DNA from: Atriophallophorus winterbourni | Lineage: Eukaryota; Platyhelminthes; Trematoda; Plagiorchiida; Microphallidae | DNA length: 64,000 nt | Assembly: GCA_013407085.1 (NCBI GenBank) | Contig: JACCGJ010002534.1 | Span: forward strand, 1 to 64,000 | Direction of reading: 5' to 3' | Part shown: positions 1 through 10,949 of the stretch, one piece after another | Layout: every line of letters begins with the position of its first letter | Numbering within the stretch: position 1 is the first letter of the stretch | Translations under genes and position numbers: made by a program | Notes under the pieces: generated by a model | Told to the model about the DNA's origin: nothing | Seen by the model: only the letters and a program-made list of their open reading frames with translations | Databases searched by the model: none

Positions 1-217
1 TGTTTCACTTTGAACTATTTGCCCTGAAGAAATCACAGGATCAGAATCTGTTGAGGTTTTCGCTTCCAAACTCGATGAGTTTATGACGAACCATGCGGTA
101 TGCGAATGTCCCTATTGATTTTTGAGATATTTTATATTTTTTTTTATTTTTATATGTTCCATATACTTTGTCGTCCTATGGTTATTGTTAAGCTTAATGC
201 TTTTTCTACCATACAAT
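1..217 (+). pseudogene. 3' end of a CR1-type RT ORF with 3' UTR
   Basis: The first ~108 bases translate (one frame, a little damage) as the RT C-terminus: residues like PEEITGSESVEVFASKLDEF align with the LPQHVMESPCLAAFKVKL end of the CR1-B RT at 49.7 kb. A stop and an AT-rich 3' UTR follow. The end (about 178-217) carries the CR1 3' signature of this window, CTATGGTTATTG ... TTTTT.ACCATA. The element continues beyond the left edge. Confidence 0.6.
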
Positions 218-239
218 TTTCTGAGTTCCGAGTTTCTGA

Positions 240-2096
240 GTTCTGACTGATAATGTCAAGGATAAAGCTGATGCCCTAATATCATTTTATGCGCAAGTAT
301 TCTGTCCAAAGAACGTGTCAACGCTGACGTCTTTGCCGCATCTACTACAAGTCGAATGCCTTAGCAACATCGAGGTAAATCCTACGGTTGTGCGAAAGCA
401 TTTACGCGGACTGAACGTTCGCAAATCACCAGGAGAGGATGGAATAACACCCGCTGCTCTGAAGTCATGCGAGCTGGAGCTTTGTGGCCCAGTGTGTGGT
501 CTATTCAGGCATTCATTGAATACGGGAACCGTACCAACTCAATGGAAAACCGGTGTTATCACACCAATCTACAGAGGGGGCAGTCGTTCTGGTCCGGTAA
601 ATTATCGCCCCGTGACGCTTCTTTCAGCGGTTTCTAAAATTTTGGAACGTCTGGTGTGTGAACGACTTGTTGAACATCTCGAGAACCATCAGCTAATAAC
701 TTTCACACAACACGGATTTAGGGAAACATATTCATGCCTGTCTAACTTGCTCACGACTCTAAATGACTGGACGCAAGCAGTAGACCAAGGGGGTTCAGTC
801 CATGCCGGATACTTAGATATATCTAAAGCATTCGACAGAGTGAATCACTCCTTACTGCTTCAGAAGCTGCAGAATGTTGGCATCATCAGAAACCTACTAA
901 CATGGTTCACAAGTTACCTGTCTGGACGCAAAGTAAAAGTCAGAATAGATGGTGAAACTTCTCGAACAATTGAAGCCACGAGCGGAGTCCCTCAGGGGTC
1001 GGTTCTCGGTCCGATACTGTTTCTCTTATTTATAAACGATCTACCGAACTTACTAGCATGTAAGCTTGTTTTATTCGCAGTCGATGTAAAAATCTGGACG
1101 AGGGTCAACTCTATCGAGGACTGTCAAATTCTACAAGGAGATTTGAATAAGCTGCACCAGTGGTCAATCCAAAACAAACTGCCATTTAATTTCCGCAAGT
1201 GCAAAATGTTGCAAGTCGGAAAACCCTTTCCCTTTACCTACACACTTGGCAGCCACCCGCTTGAATGGAGTACATCACAAAAAGATCTCGGAATGTGGGT
1301 GTCTGGCACTTTGAAGAACAGCCTACAGTGCGAAGCCGTCTACAATCGTGCGTGCAGCTTGCTAGGTTTACTGAAACGCATTTTCGGACGTTTCCCACCA
1401 CACTCACTCGCGAAATTACTAAACACTTACATACATCCTGTCGTTGACTACGCTGTACAAGCTTGGACGCCATGGATGGAAAAAAACATCTCGCTCCTCG
1501 AACGAATTTATCACAAGGCAACCAAAACGGTTACCGGATTGAATAATTTACCCTTTGAGCAGCGACTGACCAGACTTGGAATGTGCACCCTCGAGCGCAG
1601 ACGTATCCTACACGACCTCACTCTGACATATCGAATCATCTACGCGAAATCCCACCCTCTCAAACACCTCTTCAAGTTTGGTTCGGTTGTCCCCACACGC
1701 AGCCACCCTTTGACCCTTCAAATCCCACACTCACGATTGAATTGTCGTCGTCACTTCTTCGCTGTTCTTGTATGCTTCTTGTGGAATAGCTTGCCGACAG
1801 ATATTGTTACCTCAGCGAACGAGCACATCTTTAAACAAAGGTTACGAAACCTTATGTTGAGAACTACTGCGTTGGCCCCTACCTATTGATGTCTATATTT
1901 TTTAACGCACGAACTACCGTCCATCCAAAGATTCTTTTCCCTGAGTCTGTGTTGCCATTGAGGATTATTTTTGCTCCACCTATGAAGAACACGGATATGA
2001 TCATACAAGTAACGATTTTTTTTAATTTTTTTATACGTATATCCTATGGTACAGTACAGCAATTTGCTTTTTTAACCATAAATCTTGAATCTTGAT
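240..2096 (+). mobile_element. CR1-A copy 1, 5'-truncated non-LTR retrotransposon
   Basis: Homology to the CR1-A copy at 58.2-59.8 kb begins at about base 249 (DNVKDKADALISFYAQVF), so ORF1, EN and the ORF2 linker are missing, as expected when target-primed reverse transcription aborts early. An in-frame stop at 237-239 confirms that nothing upstream belongs to this reading frame. The body is the RT ORF, then about 150 bp of 3' UTR, ending in AACCATAAATCTTGAATCTTGA at 2075-2096. It lies in the opposite orientation to the EN fragment immediately downstream. Confidence 0.85.
315..1889 (+). CDS. CR1-A reverse transcriptase, uninterrupted but active site mutated
   Basis: This 524-codon stretch is one open frame. 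The homologous frame actually extends upstream to about 249 with no ATG, so 315 (GTG) is not a true start. RT landmarks in order: KSPGEDGITP (fingers), GYLDISKAFDRV with the first catalytic Asp at residue 168, SGVPQGSVLGP, then the catalytic box. That box reads FAVD instead of FADD (Val256-Asp257; codon GTC at 1080-1082), so the second catalytic Asp is lost and the enzyme should be inactive. Thumb and C-terminal parts (KDLGMWVSGTLK, RRHFFAVLVCFLWNSLP) are present. EN is absent. The open frame suggests a fairly recent insertion of a copy already carrying, or soon acquiring, the mutation. Confidence 0.85.
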   Translation: MSTLTSLPHLLQVECLSNIEVNPTVVRKHLRGLNVRKSPGEDGITPAALKSCELELCGPVCGLFRHSLNTGTVPTQWKTGVITPIYRGGSRSGPVNYRPVTLLSAVSKILERLVCERLVEHLENHQLITFTQHGFRETYSCLSNLLTTLNDWTQAVDQGGSVHAGYLDISKAFDRVNHSLLLQKLQNVGIIRNLLTWFTSYLSGRKVKVRIDGETSRTIEATSGVPQGSVLGPILFLLFINDLPNLLACKLVLFAVDVKIWTRVNSIEDCQILQGDLNKLHQWSIQNKLPFNFRKCKMLQVGKPFPFTYTLGSHPLEWSTSQKDLGMWVSGTLKNSLQCEAVYNRACSLLGLLKRIFGRFPPHSLAKLLNTYIHPVVDYAVQAWTPWMEKNISLLERIYHKATKTVTGLNNLPFEQRLTRLGMCTLERRRILHDLTLTYRIIYAKSHPLKHLFKFGSVVPTRSHPLTLQIPHSRLNCRRHFFAVLVCFLWNSLPTDIVTSANEHIFKQRLRNLMLRTTALAPTY

Positions 2097-2099
2097 CTT

Positions 2100-3000
2100 T
2101 CTTAATAGTTTTGTGAACTCACATACTTGACTAACGCTGTATACATATTCGATGCCTTATACAAGATGATCACCGATGGAAGGAATGTAGTAAACACCCT
2201 ACACTGCCGTCGCCTTTCAAGTAAGGATGAAATCCAAAACGGGAGGCAACTCTGATCCTCTTCTGTAAATAAAGTCGTAAACATGTTCTTGCAGTGGAAT
2301 CATGTCGATCAGCTCATCAAATATATGATCGAGTGTGTGTAGAGAATTATTTGATCTGAAATCCGTCGAGGCCAGAGGGCTATATATTATGCCGATGATG
2401 CAGTCGTCCTGTGACTCCGGTGTAAGGGAATCTTCTGATTCGAGGTTGTGATAGGTACATATATACATTTGTACCAATAATTCCACTCTATGGGTATTGT
2501 AAAGTTAATTGCTTTTTCAACCATAAATCATGTATCTTGAATCTTGAATCTTTATGCACTGAAGACGTTCATGACAGTATAGAACCACACCACCAGCTTT
2601 TCGTGGACGATCGTTCCGTAATAGTATCATGTTGGGGATCGACAGTTCGCTTTCACTCATGGTATGGTATGAAAGCTCAAGCCTGGTCCAGGCAAAGTGT
2701 CGCACATTCAGAGACTGCACGTGGGCTAAGATACTGTCAAGTTGTCCAGGCTTAGACAGTTATGAGAAAGAAAATAGAACTAGTAGTGATACCCAGCTTG
2801 TTTCAGCATGCAGCTCGTTACCTGTGGCCAATTAATTTAGCACGGTGTTGGCCGCACAAGCACATAAGAACTGCACGATTGCAGATCTGTGCACTCATAT
2901 AAGATTAAAACCAGCTTTCTGTAACAGCGACGTGGTCAGGTGAGTATCGTTTGCACAGCTCGGTAAGTTCGGATATTTGAGTGAGCTTTTATTATGTAAC
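2100..3000 (-). pseudogene. Decayed CR1-type APE endonuclease (EN), interrupted
   Basis: Read on the minus strand from 3000 down, an EN N-terminus is visible at 3000-2895 (ISELTELCKRYSPDHVAVTESWF, containing the TE catalytic motif). About 230 bp of unrecognised sequence follows, then 2720-2560 (ESELSIPNMILLRNDR ... GGVVLYCHERLQC), an inserted element tail (2488-2551), 2486-2217 (DDCIIGIIYSP ... VLDFILT), and at 2215-2130 a weak C-terminus in which SDHLVL has become GDHLV. There are stops and frameshifts throughout. It matches the better preserved EN at 59976-60823. CR1-A copy 1 abuts its 3' side. Confidence 0.7.
2488..2551 (+). repeat. Tail-only CR1 insertion
   Basis: About 64 bp matching only the extreme CR1 3' end (TATTGTAAAGTTAATTGC, TTTTTCAACCATAAATC, then TTGAATC repeats) interrupts the minus-strand EN coding sequence. 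No coding part of the donor is present, so it looks like an almost completely 5'-truncated insertion. I could not define a clean target-site duplication. Confidence 0.55.
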
Positions 3001-3656
3001 AATGAATCACTAACATTATTTATAAGTCCGACGCTGTCGAAACGATTTGAGATATTTTCTATGGCGACTTTGTGTCAGTCTCTGATGATTATGCAATGGA
3101 AAGCTGCAATTTGACAGCACAATCAGATAACCTATTTCTGTGCAGTTTTATTACGGATTCGACAGCGATGGATAGAAATACTGTCAATCCTGCCTAAAAC
3201 AAAGATTGTCGAACATAAAAATCGAGGCTTTGGAAAGCTCGACCCTTTTTATAAGTATAAAAAATGTCACGTTTTTCCTGAGTATGATGAAAAGATTTCG
3301 TTGGGAGATAAATATCGTGTGAACTTCCTAATGAAGTTATATGAACGGTCTAAATGGTGGAGCTACTGAACATAAATATATCCAGTTTGTCTCCTAAAAT
3401 CTTTTCACTAGATGATTGTACAACTTCTGACGGTTAGGATTTCCATAAGAAACAAACACGCACTGGAAAGAAAAACCGACGGCCGTTCCGGTGAGTATGT
3501 TCATATCCAGAGTCATTTTGTGAGTGTGAATGTTATGGCGTGACCGTTGCCGAAATAAATGCCTCAGACGATGAAACTGAGTTCACTAATGTATAAGTGA
3601 TGATTAAGCCCGAACGAATTCGTCTGCGAGCAACCATATTCAGATTAGGATGCACA
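3001..3656. other. Unassigned sequence between element fragments
   Basis: No frame on either strand gave a recognisable protein. The composition resembles the neighbouring decayed retroelement DNA. It ends where CR1-A copy 2 begins. Confidence 0.4.
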
Positions 3657-5376
3657 AGTCAATCCTACGGTAGTGCGAAAACATTTACGCGGGCTGAACG
3701 TTCGCAAATCACCAGGAGAGGATGGAATAACACCTGCTATTCTGAAGTCATGCGAGCTGGTGCTTTGTGGCCCAGTGTGTGGTCTATTCAGGCATTCATT
3801 GAATACGGGAACCGTACCAACTCAATGGAAAACCGGTGTTATCACACCAATCTACCGAAGGGGCAGTCGTTCTGGTCCGGCAAATTACCGCCCCGTGACG
3901 CTTCTTCCAGCGGTTTCTAAAATTTTGGAACGTGTGTTGTAAGAACGACTTGTTGAACATCTCGAGAACCATCAGCTAATAACTTTCACACAACACGGAT
4001 TTAGGGAAACATATTCATGCATGTCTAAATTGCTCACGAATCTAAATGGCTGGACGCAAGCACTAGACCAAGGGGGTTCCGTCCATGCCGGTTACTTAGA
4101 TATATCCAAAGCATTCGAAAGAGTGAATCACTCCTTACTGCTTCAGAAGCTGCAGAATGTTGGCGTCATCGGAAACTTACTAACATGGTTCACAAGTTAC
4201 CTGTCTGGACGCAAAGTAAAAGTCAGAATAGATGGTGAAACTTCTCGAACAATTGAAGCCACGAGCGGAGTCCCTCAGGGTTCGGTTCTCGGTCCGATAC
4301 TGTTTATCATATTTATAAACGATCTACCGAACTTACTAGCATGTAAGCTTGTTTTATTCGCAGACGATGTAAAAATCTGGACGAAGGTCAACTCTATCGA
4401 GGACTGTCAAGTTCTGCAAGAGATTTGAATAAGCTGCACTAGTGGTCAATCCAAAACAAACTGTCATTTAATTTCCGCAAGTGCAAAATGTTGCAAGTCG
4501 GAAAACCCTTACCCGTTACCTATACACTTGGCAACCACCCGCTTGAATGGAGTACATCACAAAAGATCTCGGAATGTGGGTGTCAGGCACTTTGAAGAAC
4601 AGCCTACTGTGCGAAGTCGTCTACAAGCGTGCGTGCAGCTTGCTCGGTTTACTGAAACGCATTTTCGGACGTTTCCCACCACACTCACTCTCAAAATTAC
4701 TAAACACTTACACACATCCAATCGTTGACTACGCTGTACAAGCTTGGACGCCATGGATGGAAAAAAACATCTCGTTCCTCGAACGAATTTATCACAAGGC
4801 AACCAAAATGGTTACCGGATTGAATAATTTACCCTTTGAGCAGCAACTGACCAGACTTGGACTGTGCACCCTCGAGCGCAGACGTATGCTACACGACCTC
4901 ACTCTGACATATCCAATCATCTACGCGAAATCACACTCTCGCAAACACCTCTTCAAGGTTGGTTCCGTTGTCCCCACACGCAGCCACCCTTTGACCATTC
5001 AAATCCCACACTCACGATTGAATTGTCGTCGTCACTTCTTCGCTGTTCGTGTATGCTTCTTGTGGAATAGCTTGCCGACAGATATTGTTACCTCAGCGAA
5101 CGAGAACATCTTTAAACAAAGGTTACGAAACCTTATGTTGAGAACTACTGCGTTGGCCCCTACCTATTGATGTCTATATTTTTTAACGCACGGAACTACC
5201 GTCCATCCAAAGATTTTTTTCCCTCCGTCTGTGTCGCCATCGGGGATTATTTTTGCTCCACCTGTGAAGAACATGGATATGATCATACAAGAAACAATTT
5301 TTAAATTTTTTATACTTATCTCCTCTGGTACTGTACAGCTATTTGCTTTTTTAACCATAAATCTTGAATCTTGAAT
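3657..5376 (+). mobile_element. CR1-A copy 2, 5'-truncated
   Basis: Similarity to copy 1 starts at NPTVVRKHLRGLNVRKSPGEDG, about 130 bp further into the RT than in copy 1. It ends after a 3' UTR with AACCATAAATCTTGAATCTTGAATC at about 5353-5376. It was inserted into a minus-strand RT fragment that resumes at 5378. Copies 1 and 2 lie 3.3 kb apart in the same orientation with different 5' truncation points, so they are separate insertions. Confidence 0.85.
3673..5163 (+). pseudogene. CR1-A reverse transcriptase, broken
   Basis: The same RT as at 315-1889, but disabled differently. There is an in-frame TAA at about 3940, where copy 1 has the Cys codon of VCERL. A single-base deletion near 4418 (CTGCAAGAG against CTACAAGGAG) shifts the frame, CAC-TAG follows in the old frame, and an A-run contraction near 4561 changes frame again. 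The catalytic box is FADD (about 4362-4373), so this copy keeps the Asp lost in copy 1. The C-terminal 200 codons (4547-5170) are open. Confidence 0.8.
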
Positions 5377-5377
5377 C

Positions 5378-5950
5378 CATAAGGGAGGTTGCGAAGACAG
5401 TAATAAACATTTTGGTTGCTCATCGAGAAATCCTTCGAGCAGTTTTGATATCATTTTGAATTCATGGTGTCCAATCTTGCATTGGGTAATCAAACACTGA
5501 TTTTATATGCGTATTCAAGAGAGGAGTGAAAGTTTCAATTGAAAAGCTTCCAAATATCCGTCGAAGCATAACTAGCATACGGCTAGATGGGTTGTTCACG
5601 GCTTTGCATTCCATGCTGTTCTATAGACTTTCACATATCCAAACACTGGGATACTATTTTCTGTTGTCCACTTTATTTTTTGTGATCCAATATTCTGCAT
5701 GAATTTATTTTTCATCTGTTTGCATCATTTTGTACTTTCTGAAGTTGAATGGAAGTTTGTTCCGATCTGACTAAGCCTTCAGTTATTCGAATCGCTCGGT
5801 GAGTGCGAACAGTTCACGCTTGACTTAATTCGCATCCAAAGGTTAGCATCATCCGCAAAAAAACCATCTTCACTGTAACGAGTTTTGGAAGGTCATTGGT
5901 GTACACCAAAAAGAAAACCGTAAAGAAAGATTGCGTTCATTACTACCAGC
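5378..5950 (-). pseudogene. Decayed CR1-type RT fragment (palm to thumb)
   Basis: Reading the minus strand from 5950: a degraded FLFLVYTNDLPK, FFADDANLW (FADD near 5855-5870), a frameshifted NKLPFNFRKYKMM, MLRRIFGSFS (about 5600-5570), then FDYPMQDWTP (about 5500-5470), which parallels VDYAVQAWTP. Several frameshifts and stops. The CR1-A copy 2 insertion cuts it off at 5377. Confidence 0.6.
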
Positions 5951-6057
5951 CTCTTGCAGCTTGTTCACGAGTAGAGAATGGCTCTCGCAAATTAGCAAAT
6001 GTGCTGATTTGGTGAGTTTACAACATAATCGGGTAAATTATTTCAAGTAAAACTAAC

Positions 6058-6270
6058 TCACACGGAAAAAATGTCGTCTACAGTTGAGTCACGAATGAGG
6101 GAAAGTTTGAATAAATGTGTGAGCTCTTGTTTTCTGCGAGGCCAATAGATTAAATAAGCATTGTAGGCGAGCAAGACATTATCTACATCTTGCACAGACG
6201 TTAGTACTATACACAGTAACCTGGATGAGTTTGCACGGGGTGAGTTCAGTGGTCTAAATAATCGGGTCAA
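6058..6270 (-). pseudogene. Short RT C-terminal remnant
   Basis: Minus-strand residues around RKQELTHLFKLSLIRDSTVDDIFSV correspond to the RT C-terminal segment (KTRAHTFTLTVPHSRLNCRRHF in CR1-C). The DNA at about 6110-6170 is nearly the same as 7745-7810, so both come from the same family and orientation. Nothing else of the element is clear here. 6271-6400 holds nothing I recognise. Confidence 0.45.
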
Positions 6271-6399
6271 TAACGCAGGATTGTCAGTGATACCTAAGCT
6301 TTAGCAAAGATCATTCCATCGTTTCCTGTCATCTGCTTCGCGTTACTTTAACAATAACGATGTTGATTCAGTGAGATTACTGTTAGATCTTCCATTTTT

Positions 6400-7000
6400 G
6401 TCTCTTGTGGAAGTTTCGTGTTCAAGCTCCTCTGCCTTAGCCTATACACACACTTCTATAATCTAGCACTTCCATTCGATAGACTACTGGTCTGCTTCGC
6501 AGTATCATTGGTCATACAGAGTTGTTGGAAGGGACTTTGATTTCTGGAGCAAGCGGTGTTTCCGCGGTAGTTACAGCTTCCCTGTAAGACTTTCGGTTCA
6601 CGTGCTTTGAACTGGTGTAGGCGCTTCTTGACACGCAAATGATTTGGAAGACTAATGTATTTTTAAGCCATTTTAGGTTTGCCTCTACAGCGAGTAATCG
6701 CTTTCCATAATTAAATCAGAGTTTTCAGTTATTCTTCTAGATACTTTAACTCTGCATGAATTACATATATAATCGGAGTCACTGTTTCGGATGATTAAGA
6801 TTTGTCACAATTCGCATGAAGAGCAATCGAACACAAGTAACATTTAACCTGACGCGATCTGGGACTTACCAGGTTTTGACAAAGTATGCACTTTTTGCAA
6901 GCCTCGTCGCCAGGTCCGTTTAAGGTCATGTTATCGGTGATCGTTACAATTTTGCAAGAGCAGGTCGATACACTGGGCTACGCGGTCGTCAACGCTCGGT
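6400..7000 (-). pseudogene. Decayed CR1 ORF1 N-terminal region with PHD-like finger
   Basis: On the minus strand at about 6910-6796 a frame reads DEACKKCILCQNLV..., then VKCYLCSIALHANCDKS. The Cys and His spacing (C-x2-C, C-x2-C-x4-H-x2-C) fits the first half of the PHD-like finger of ORF1 in these elements. The flanking DNA (6400-6720) is a diverged version of 13880-14100 and 55200-55450. ORF1 proteins of this type bind RNA and coat the element transcript; this copy is dead. Confidence 0.5.
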
Positions 7001-7721
7001 AGCTGTTAGTGGGGTGATAAACAAACGGATGAGATTCAGTGCTATCCAACGGATAGTAAAAGCGTCCACTTGTACATAAAGTGAGGCTGTTCTGTGAGTT
7101 TTGATCCTACAATGTGGAAACAACTGCTAGTAAATTCGAGATGACGAGAGCTTCCTGAGTTATTTGAGTTATTGCGTTATTCTGGATTGGAAGCAAAGTT
7201 GCGCGTTTATGTAACGTGTGGTTGAAACTGGAAAAGTTTGATTTTCAAGATTCACGTTTTTCTGACTTGAAGTCGGTATATTTTGAATGAGGAATTTTAT
7301 ACAAGTTTAATGATATACGAACCATCTAGATCCGACAAAAGAACGATGAATAAGATCCAATAGTATGCGACCGCAAATTTGTACGTCTAGACCGTAGATC
7401 AATTAGCGAATTTCCTTTAGCTTCGTGCAGCATTTAGTTTGACTCAGACATGTCAATATATTAAAACACTAAGGTTTACACCCACGGATTTCTGTTTATA
7501 ATTTGAATGGACTTTATAGCAACGGTTTTGCCTAGTCCTTTCCCGTTTCGATGCAGTTGAGGAGTTACTGATCCCGGCGAACACACCCGGTTTAGTCACC
7601 ATCTGCACGGTTATCTGGGCAATTGTTGGCCAGTTCGAGTATGACGCATTTTCTATCGACTCTTAGGCAGTAGACTTTACGTTCTATAATTAGTTATACG
7701 AGGTAGATACTCGAAATAAAA
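7001..7721. other. Unassigned sequence
   Basis: No recognisable protein, inverted repeat or tail signature. It probably consists of old element debris, since recognisable fragments flank it on both sides. Confidence 0.35.
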
Positions 7722-9350
7722 TTACAAAAGATGTGGAATACACCACAGGACAAGTAGAATAAATGTATGAGCTCTTGTCTTCTGCGAGGCCAATAGATTA
7801 AATAAGCATTGTAGAAGGTGATTTGCGTTATTCAAAATATTGAAAACTAAAATCAAATTGCCCCGGAGACGACGACTTGGATAATCGAATAAATCCAGGG
7901 TTTTGATTCGCTCATTGTATGGTTTCCGGCCGAGTTCAGCGACAAGTTGGTGTATTTTTTGCCAAGTCATAACATCTTTTTTAAGCCACTGCGACCATGC
8001 ATGAACTGCATATTCCATCGTGGGTCTCATGTACGCATTTAAAATTCAGGGAATTGTCTGTTTTGAGAATCTATCAAAAATTCTCTTTGGGAGGGACAAT
8101 TTCTGTGATGTTTTGTTGTAGACGGAGTTGCAGTGGCCCGACATCCCTAGGGTGTTGCTTATTAACACAACCAAGTCATTTTTCCATTGTCCACGAGAGG
8201 CTGTGAGTACCAAGAAAATACTGGAAGTCCACATATTTTCCAAGGTTTAACATGTGACACTTTGAAATTGAAAAATAGGCGATTTTAAGGACCAAACGTG
8301 GAGGTTGTCCAGATCCTTCTGGAATATATATTCTCGACCACACTTTTATATCGTCCGCGAGCAGTACGATCTTACATTTACTGAGAGCCAGTATGTCATT
8401 TGCATAAAGTGCGAAGAGGATTGGTCCGAGGACAGATCCCTGAGCACTACATTTGTCACGGCTACCGACATCGATAAAACACAGTCCACAGAGACATGAA
8501 CAGGCCTATCATTTAGGTAATTTTTTAACCAGGCTAATAGTCTGCCAGTGATACCACAACGTTTCAGCTTCTGCAAGAGAATACTGTGGCTTACGCGGTC
8601 AAATGCTTTCGAAACATCGAGGTAACATCCATGGGTAGTATCCACAACAACTACTGCTCGAGTTCAATCGTTATTGGTATTAGAAGGTTAGCGAGGCAAG
8701 AGTATCTCTTTCTAAAACCGTGTTGCGTTCCCGAAAAAAGGTATTTCTTCAAGGTATTTGCTCAGTTTGTTCGCCACGATCCATTCGAGCACCTTGGATA
8801 CGGCGGACAAAAGGTAACAGGCCTGTAATTTGCGGGCTCTGAATTTCTATGAAAATCAGAGACATTATACCGGTTTTCTATTCCGTCTGTATGACACTTC
8901 GGGACAGCGATTCGCAGAATAACTGAGTCCGAGTTCTGCATAAAAATTGTTCACAATGCTTGAGTATATCTGGGGTAATTTTATTATAACTAGGGCTTTC
9001 TTCTAGAATTCAAGGATAGTAGAGTTCCCAGCATCACTTCTTTGGTAATGGTTATTGTGTCCAACGGTACTGGATGCGTTATTTCTGGATCCAGTTGTAT
9101 GCATGCTTTCCTTCGGACAGAATACTGCAGCATAATAATTTACTAGAACATCCGCGGTGTCAGCTGCATTTGTGGTCATTCCAGAGTGCGTCCGTATGGC
9201 CGCAAATCCTGGTTTCACTGAACACTGCTTGTTCACAATCTGGTAAATGAGCTTTGGATTCCGCTCCATTAGAGACATTAATTTAGCTTGATACTGTATT
9301 TTGTATTCAGTAATAAGTTTAATAACAGTTCCTGAAATGATGTGTTGCTC
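7722..9350 (-). pseudogene. CR1-C reverse transcriptase, decayed
   Basis: Read on the minus strand: RT linker at about 9320-9190 (SLMERNPKLIYQIVNKQCSVKPG), the DTADVLVNYYAAVFCPKES segment at about 9170-9100, a poorly preserved fingers region, GCYLDVSKAFDRVSHSILLQKL (8640-8560), VHVSVD (about 8490), a degraded PQGS box, a damaged KIVLLADDIKVW at 8380-8345, SNTLGMSGHC (8150-8110), RPTMEYAVHAWSQWLKKD (8030-7970) and the C-terminus to 7722. It matches the CR1-C copy at 48.4-50.9 kb segment by segment. Many frameshifts and stops. The EN part is missing. Confidence 0.75.
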
Positions 9351-9458
9351 ACATCCCCAGAAATTACACTTCACTACCAGTTTCTGACTGTTTGCCGTCA
9401 GTAAGATTAGGTTCAGTGAGCATTGAAACAGTGGATAAATGGTAAACAAGGCTATACT

Positions 9459-10280
9459 TGAATGCCACTGTTGCATAGGTTAGTTTATTTATTTTTGTGC
9501 GGCTGGCTCCGCGGGTGGATGAGCCGGCTTCATTAATGTCTCGGATTGAGACATCATCATGAAGTTTCTTGGGCATAGTGTACAAGTGATGTCCCCAGCA
9601 CCACTTGGTGTTTGTTCGAGTACACCTCTATAGCCTTTGCACAGCTAAGTGCAACCTACAAGGCAGCAGGGAGCTGACAGATAAACGCGCTGTGCGCCAG
9701 TTATCTACCTACGGGGCTTCTCTCCGGATTTTTCCTCGGGGTTTTCTCCCGAAGCCTCTCCCCTCAATCGGGTGACCCACAAGGCAGTGGGGGTTTGGAG
9801 TCAGGGTTTTCCTTCCCCTAGATGGATTGCCAGTAGCTGACGAGCTCCACCTGCCCGGAGCAAACTGGTTTTAAGGCGCCAGTCACACGCCTTCGCCCTT
9901 TCTCCTGTCAGTAAGAGCAGTTCCGCCGGGCTTGTGAAAGACACTCGTGCAGGCCATGAGGCCAGGTTGTCAGAGGCTATTTGAGACACACGCCACGTGG
10001 GAGCATTTTATAGATAGTAGGTGGCTCATTCCTACTACCACCCCCGGCTGTGACAACCTTTGGAACCACTGTTGCATAGGGTTCGTACAACGAACCACGA
10101 TATTTAAAAACAGGATCACATAGTGATTCGTGGTCAAGCACTCAAGGCGCTTATGGATGACTAAAGAGATGTGTTGCTCACATTCCCCAAAATTACACTC
10201 AACTACCGGTTTCTGGCTATGTGATTCTGTGTTTGAACATCGTGGTTCGTTGTACGAATCCAATGCAACAGTGGCATTCA
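9459..10280. mobile_element. MITE with ~60-bp terminal inverted repeats, split by an RTE derivative
   Basis: The right end (10216-10280) is nearly the reverse complement of the left end. The inner left repeat (10066-10125) reads CCACTGTTGCATAGG..TTCGTACAACGAACCACG; the right end in reverse reads GAATGCCACTGTTGCATTGG..TTCGTACAACGAACCACG. The outermost bases of the left repeat (GAATG) are found only at 9460-9464, before the RTE-derived insertion. Removing that insertion and one copy of its target duplication leaves an element of about 221 bp. No transposase is encoded. A degraded half copy appears to lie at about 9335-9445. I could not assign a superfamily. Confidence 0.7.
9480..10065 (-). mobile_element. 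Internally deleted, non-autonomous RTE derivative
   Basis: On the minus strand it starts with AAGGTTGTCACAGCCGGGGG and follows the same 5' UTR landmarks as the RTE element at 18.1 kb (TCAAATAGCCTCTGACAACC, CGGAACTGCT, AAAACCAGTT). It then passes to what looks like a 3' UTR and ends AAATAAATAAACTA. The whole protein-coding part is absent. The 15-bp sequence CCACTGTTGCATAGG is duplicated at 9465-9479 and 10066-10080, as expected for target-primed integration. So this is a 586-bp insertion, probably mobilised by an RTE enzyme in trans. Confidence 0.75.
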
Positions 10281-10466
10281 TGGTTACTAAGTGTTGGAAA
10301 GGTGTCCCATGTGGTTTAGTTGGTTAACCAGCGATGCTTTCTCCAAGCCATATTTCGCATTTTAATCCTGTTCCGAGTGCGACAGCCGATGTGAATGCAT
10401 TTCTACACTGTTTGGGTAAGAATGCTGAGTTACAGTTTATTTCCCAGTTAAGCTTGGTCAAAATGC
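10281..10466. other. Unassigned spacer
   Basis: Nothing recognisable on either strand between the MITE end and the EN fragment. Confidence 0.3.
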
Positions 10467-10878
10467 TGGACCACTGATCTTTCACTCTGATGCCTTCAAT
10501 TTGTCAATCGTTAATCAAACTTAGGGCGTTTGATAATTTAGATAGGCATACACTTCTGATGATTTTTTGTATCGCTTGTTTGCTCTGCTCGACATAGGTA
10601 GTCGAAATCCAAGACCAAAAGACCACGTGATTATAAAAAGGAATTTCTTCAAAGAGCTGCTGGAAGATGGCAGCTGTGAAGGTCTGAAAATTTTATTAGA
10701 ATTCAGAAAGTTAAAATTAAGTCTCCTATGATCAAGATTCTGATATGATATCTCGGGGCAATCAAGTGTAGCTTGTCGAGTATTGTCGTATTGTAATCCC
10801 ATCTGGGGCTTATGGTGGACGATAAATTACGCCGATTGTGCAATCTTCGCCTGTAGTCGTTGTCAACAAGCACCATAG
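10467..10878 (-). pseudogene. EN C-terminal fragment
   Basis: This DNA follows 20860-21380 (the EN at the left edge of the array) closely but lacks about 120 bp corresponding to 21000-21130 and has several small indels. It includes the region encoding the MGDFNLL part of EN (around 10740-10700 on the minus strand). It is broken and not expressible. Confidence 0.6.
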
Positions 10879-10945
10879 CTCGTCAAGATTCAAGATTCAA
10901 GGATTTATGGTTAAAAAAGTTAATACTTTACAACACCACAGGATT
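10879..10945 (-). repeat. Tail-only CR1 insertion, minus orientation
   Basis: Reverse complement of the CR1-B type 3' end seen at 49810-49870 (ATCCTGTGGTGTTGTAAAG, AACTTTTTTAACCATAAATC, TTGAATC repeats). No upstream element sequence accompanies it. Confidence 0.55.
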
Positions 10946-10949
10946 ACGG

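Noticed and set aside
3240..3340. Apparent similarity to 7230-7330
   Set aside because: Only short scattered matches (for example TCACGTTTTTC); too weak to call a repeat by eye.
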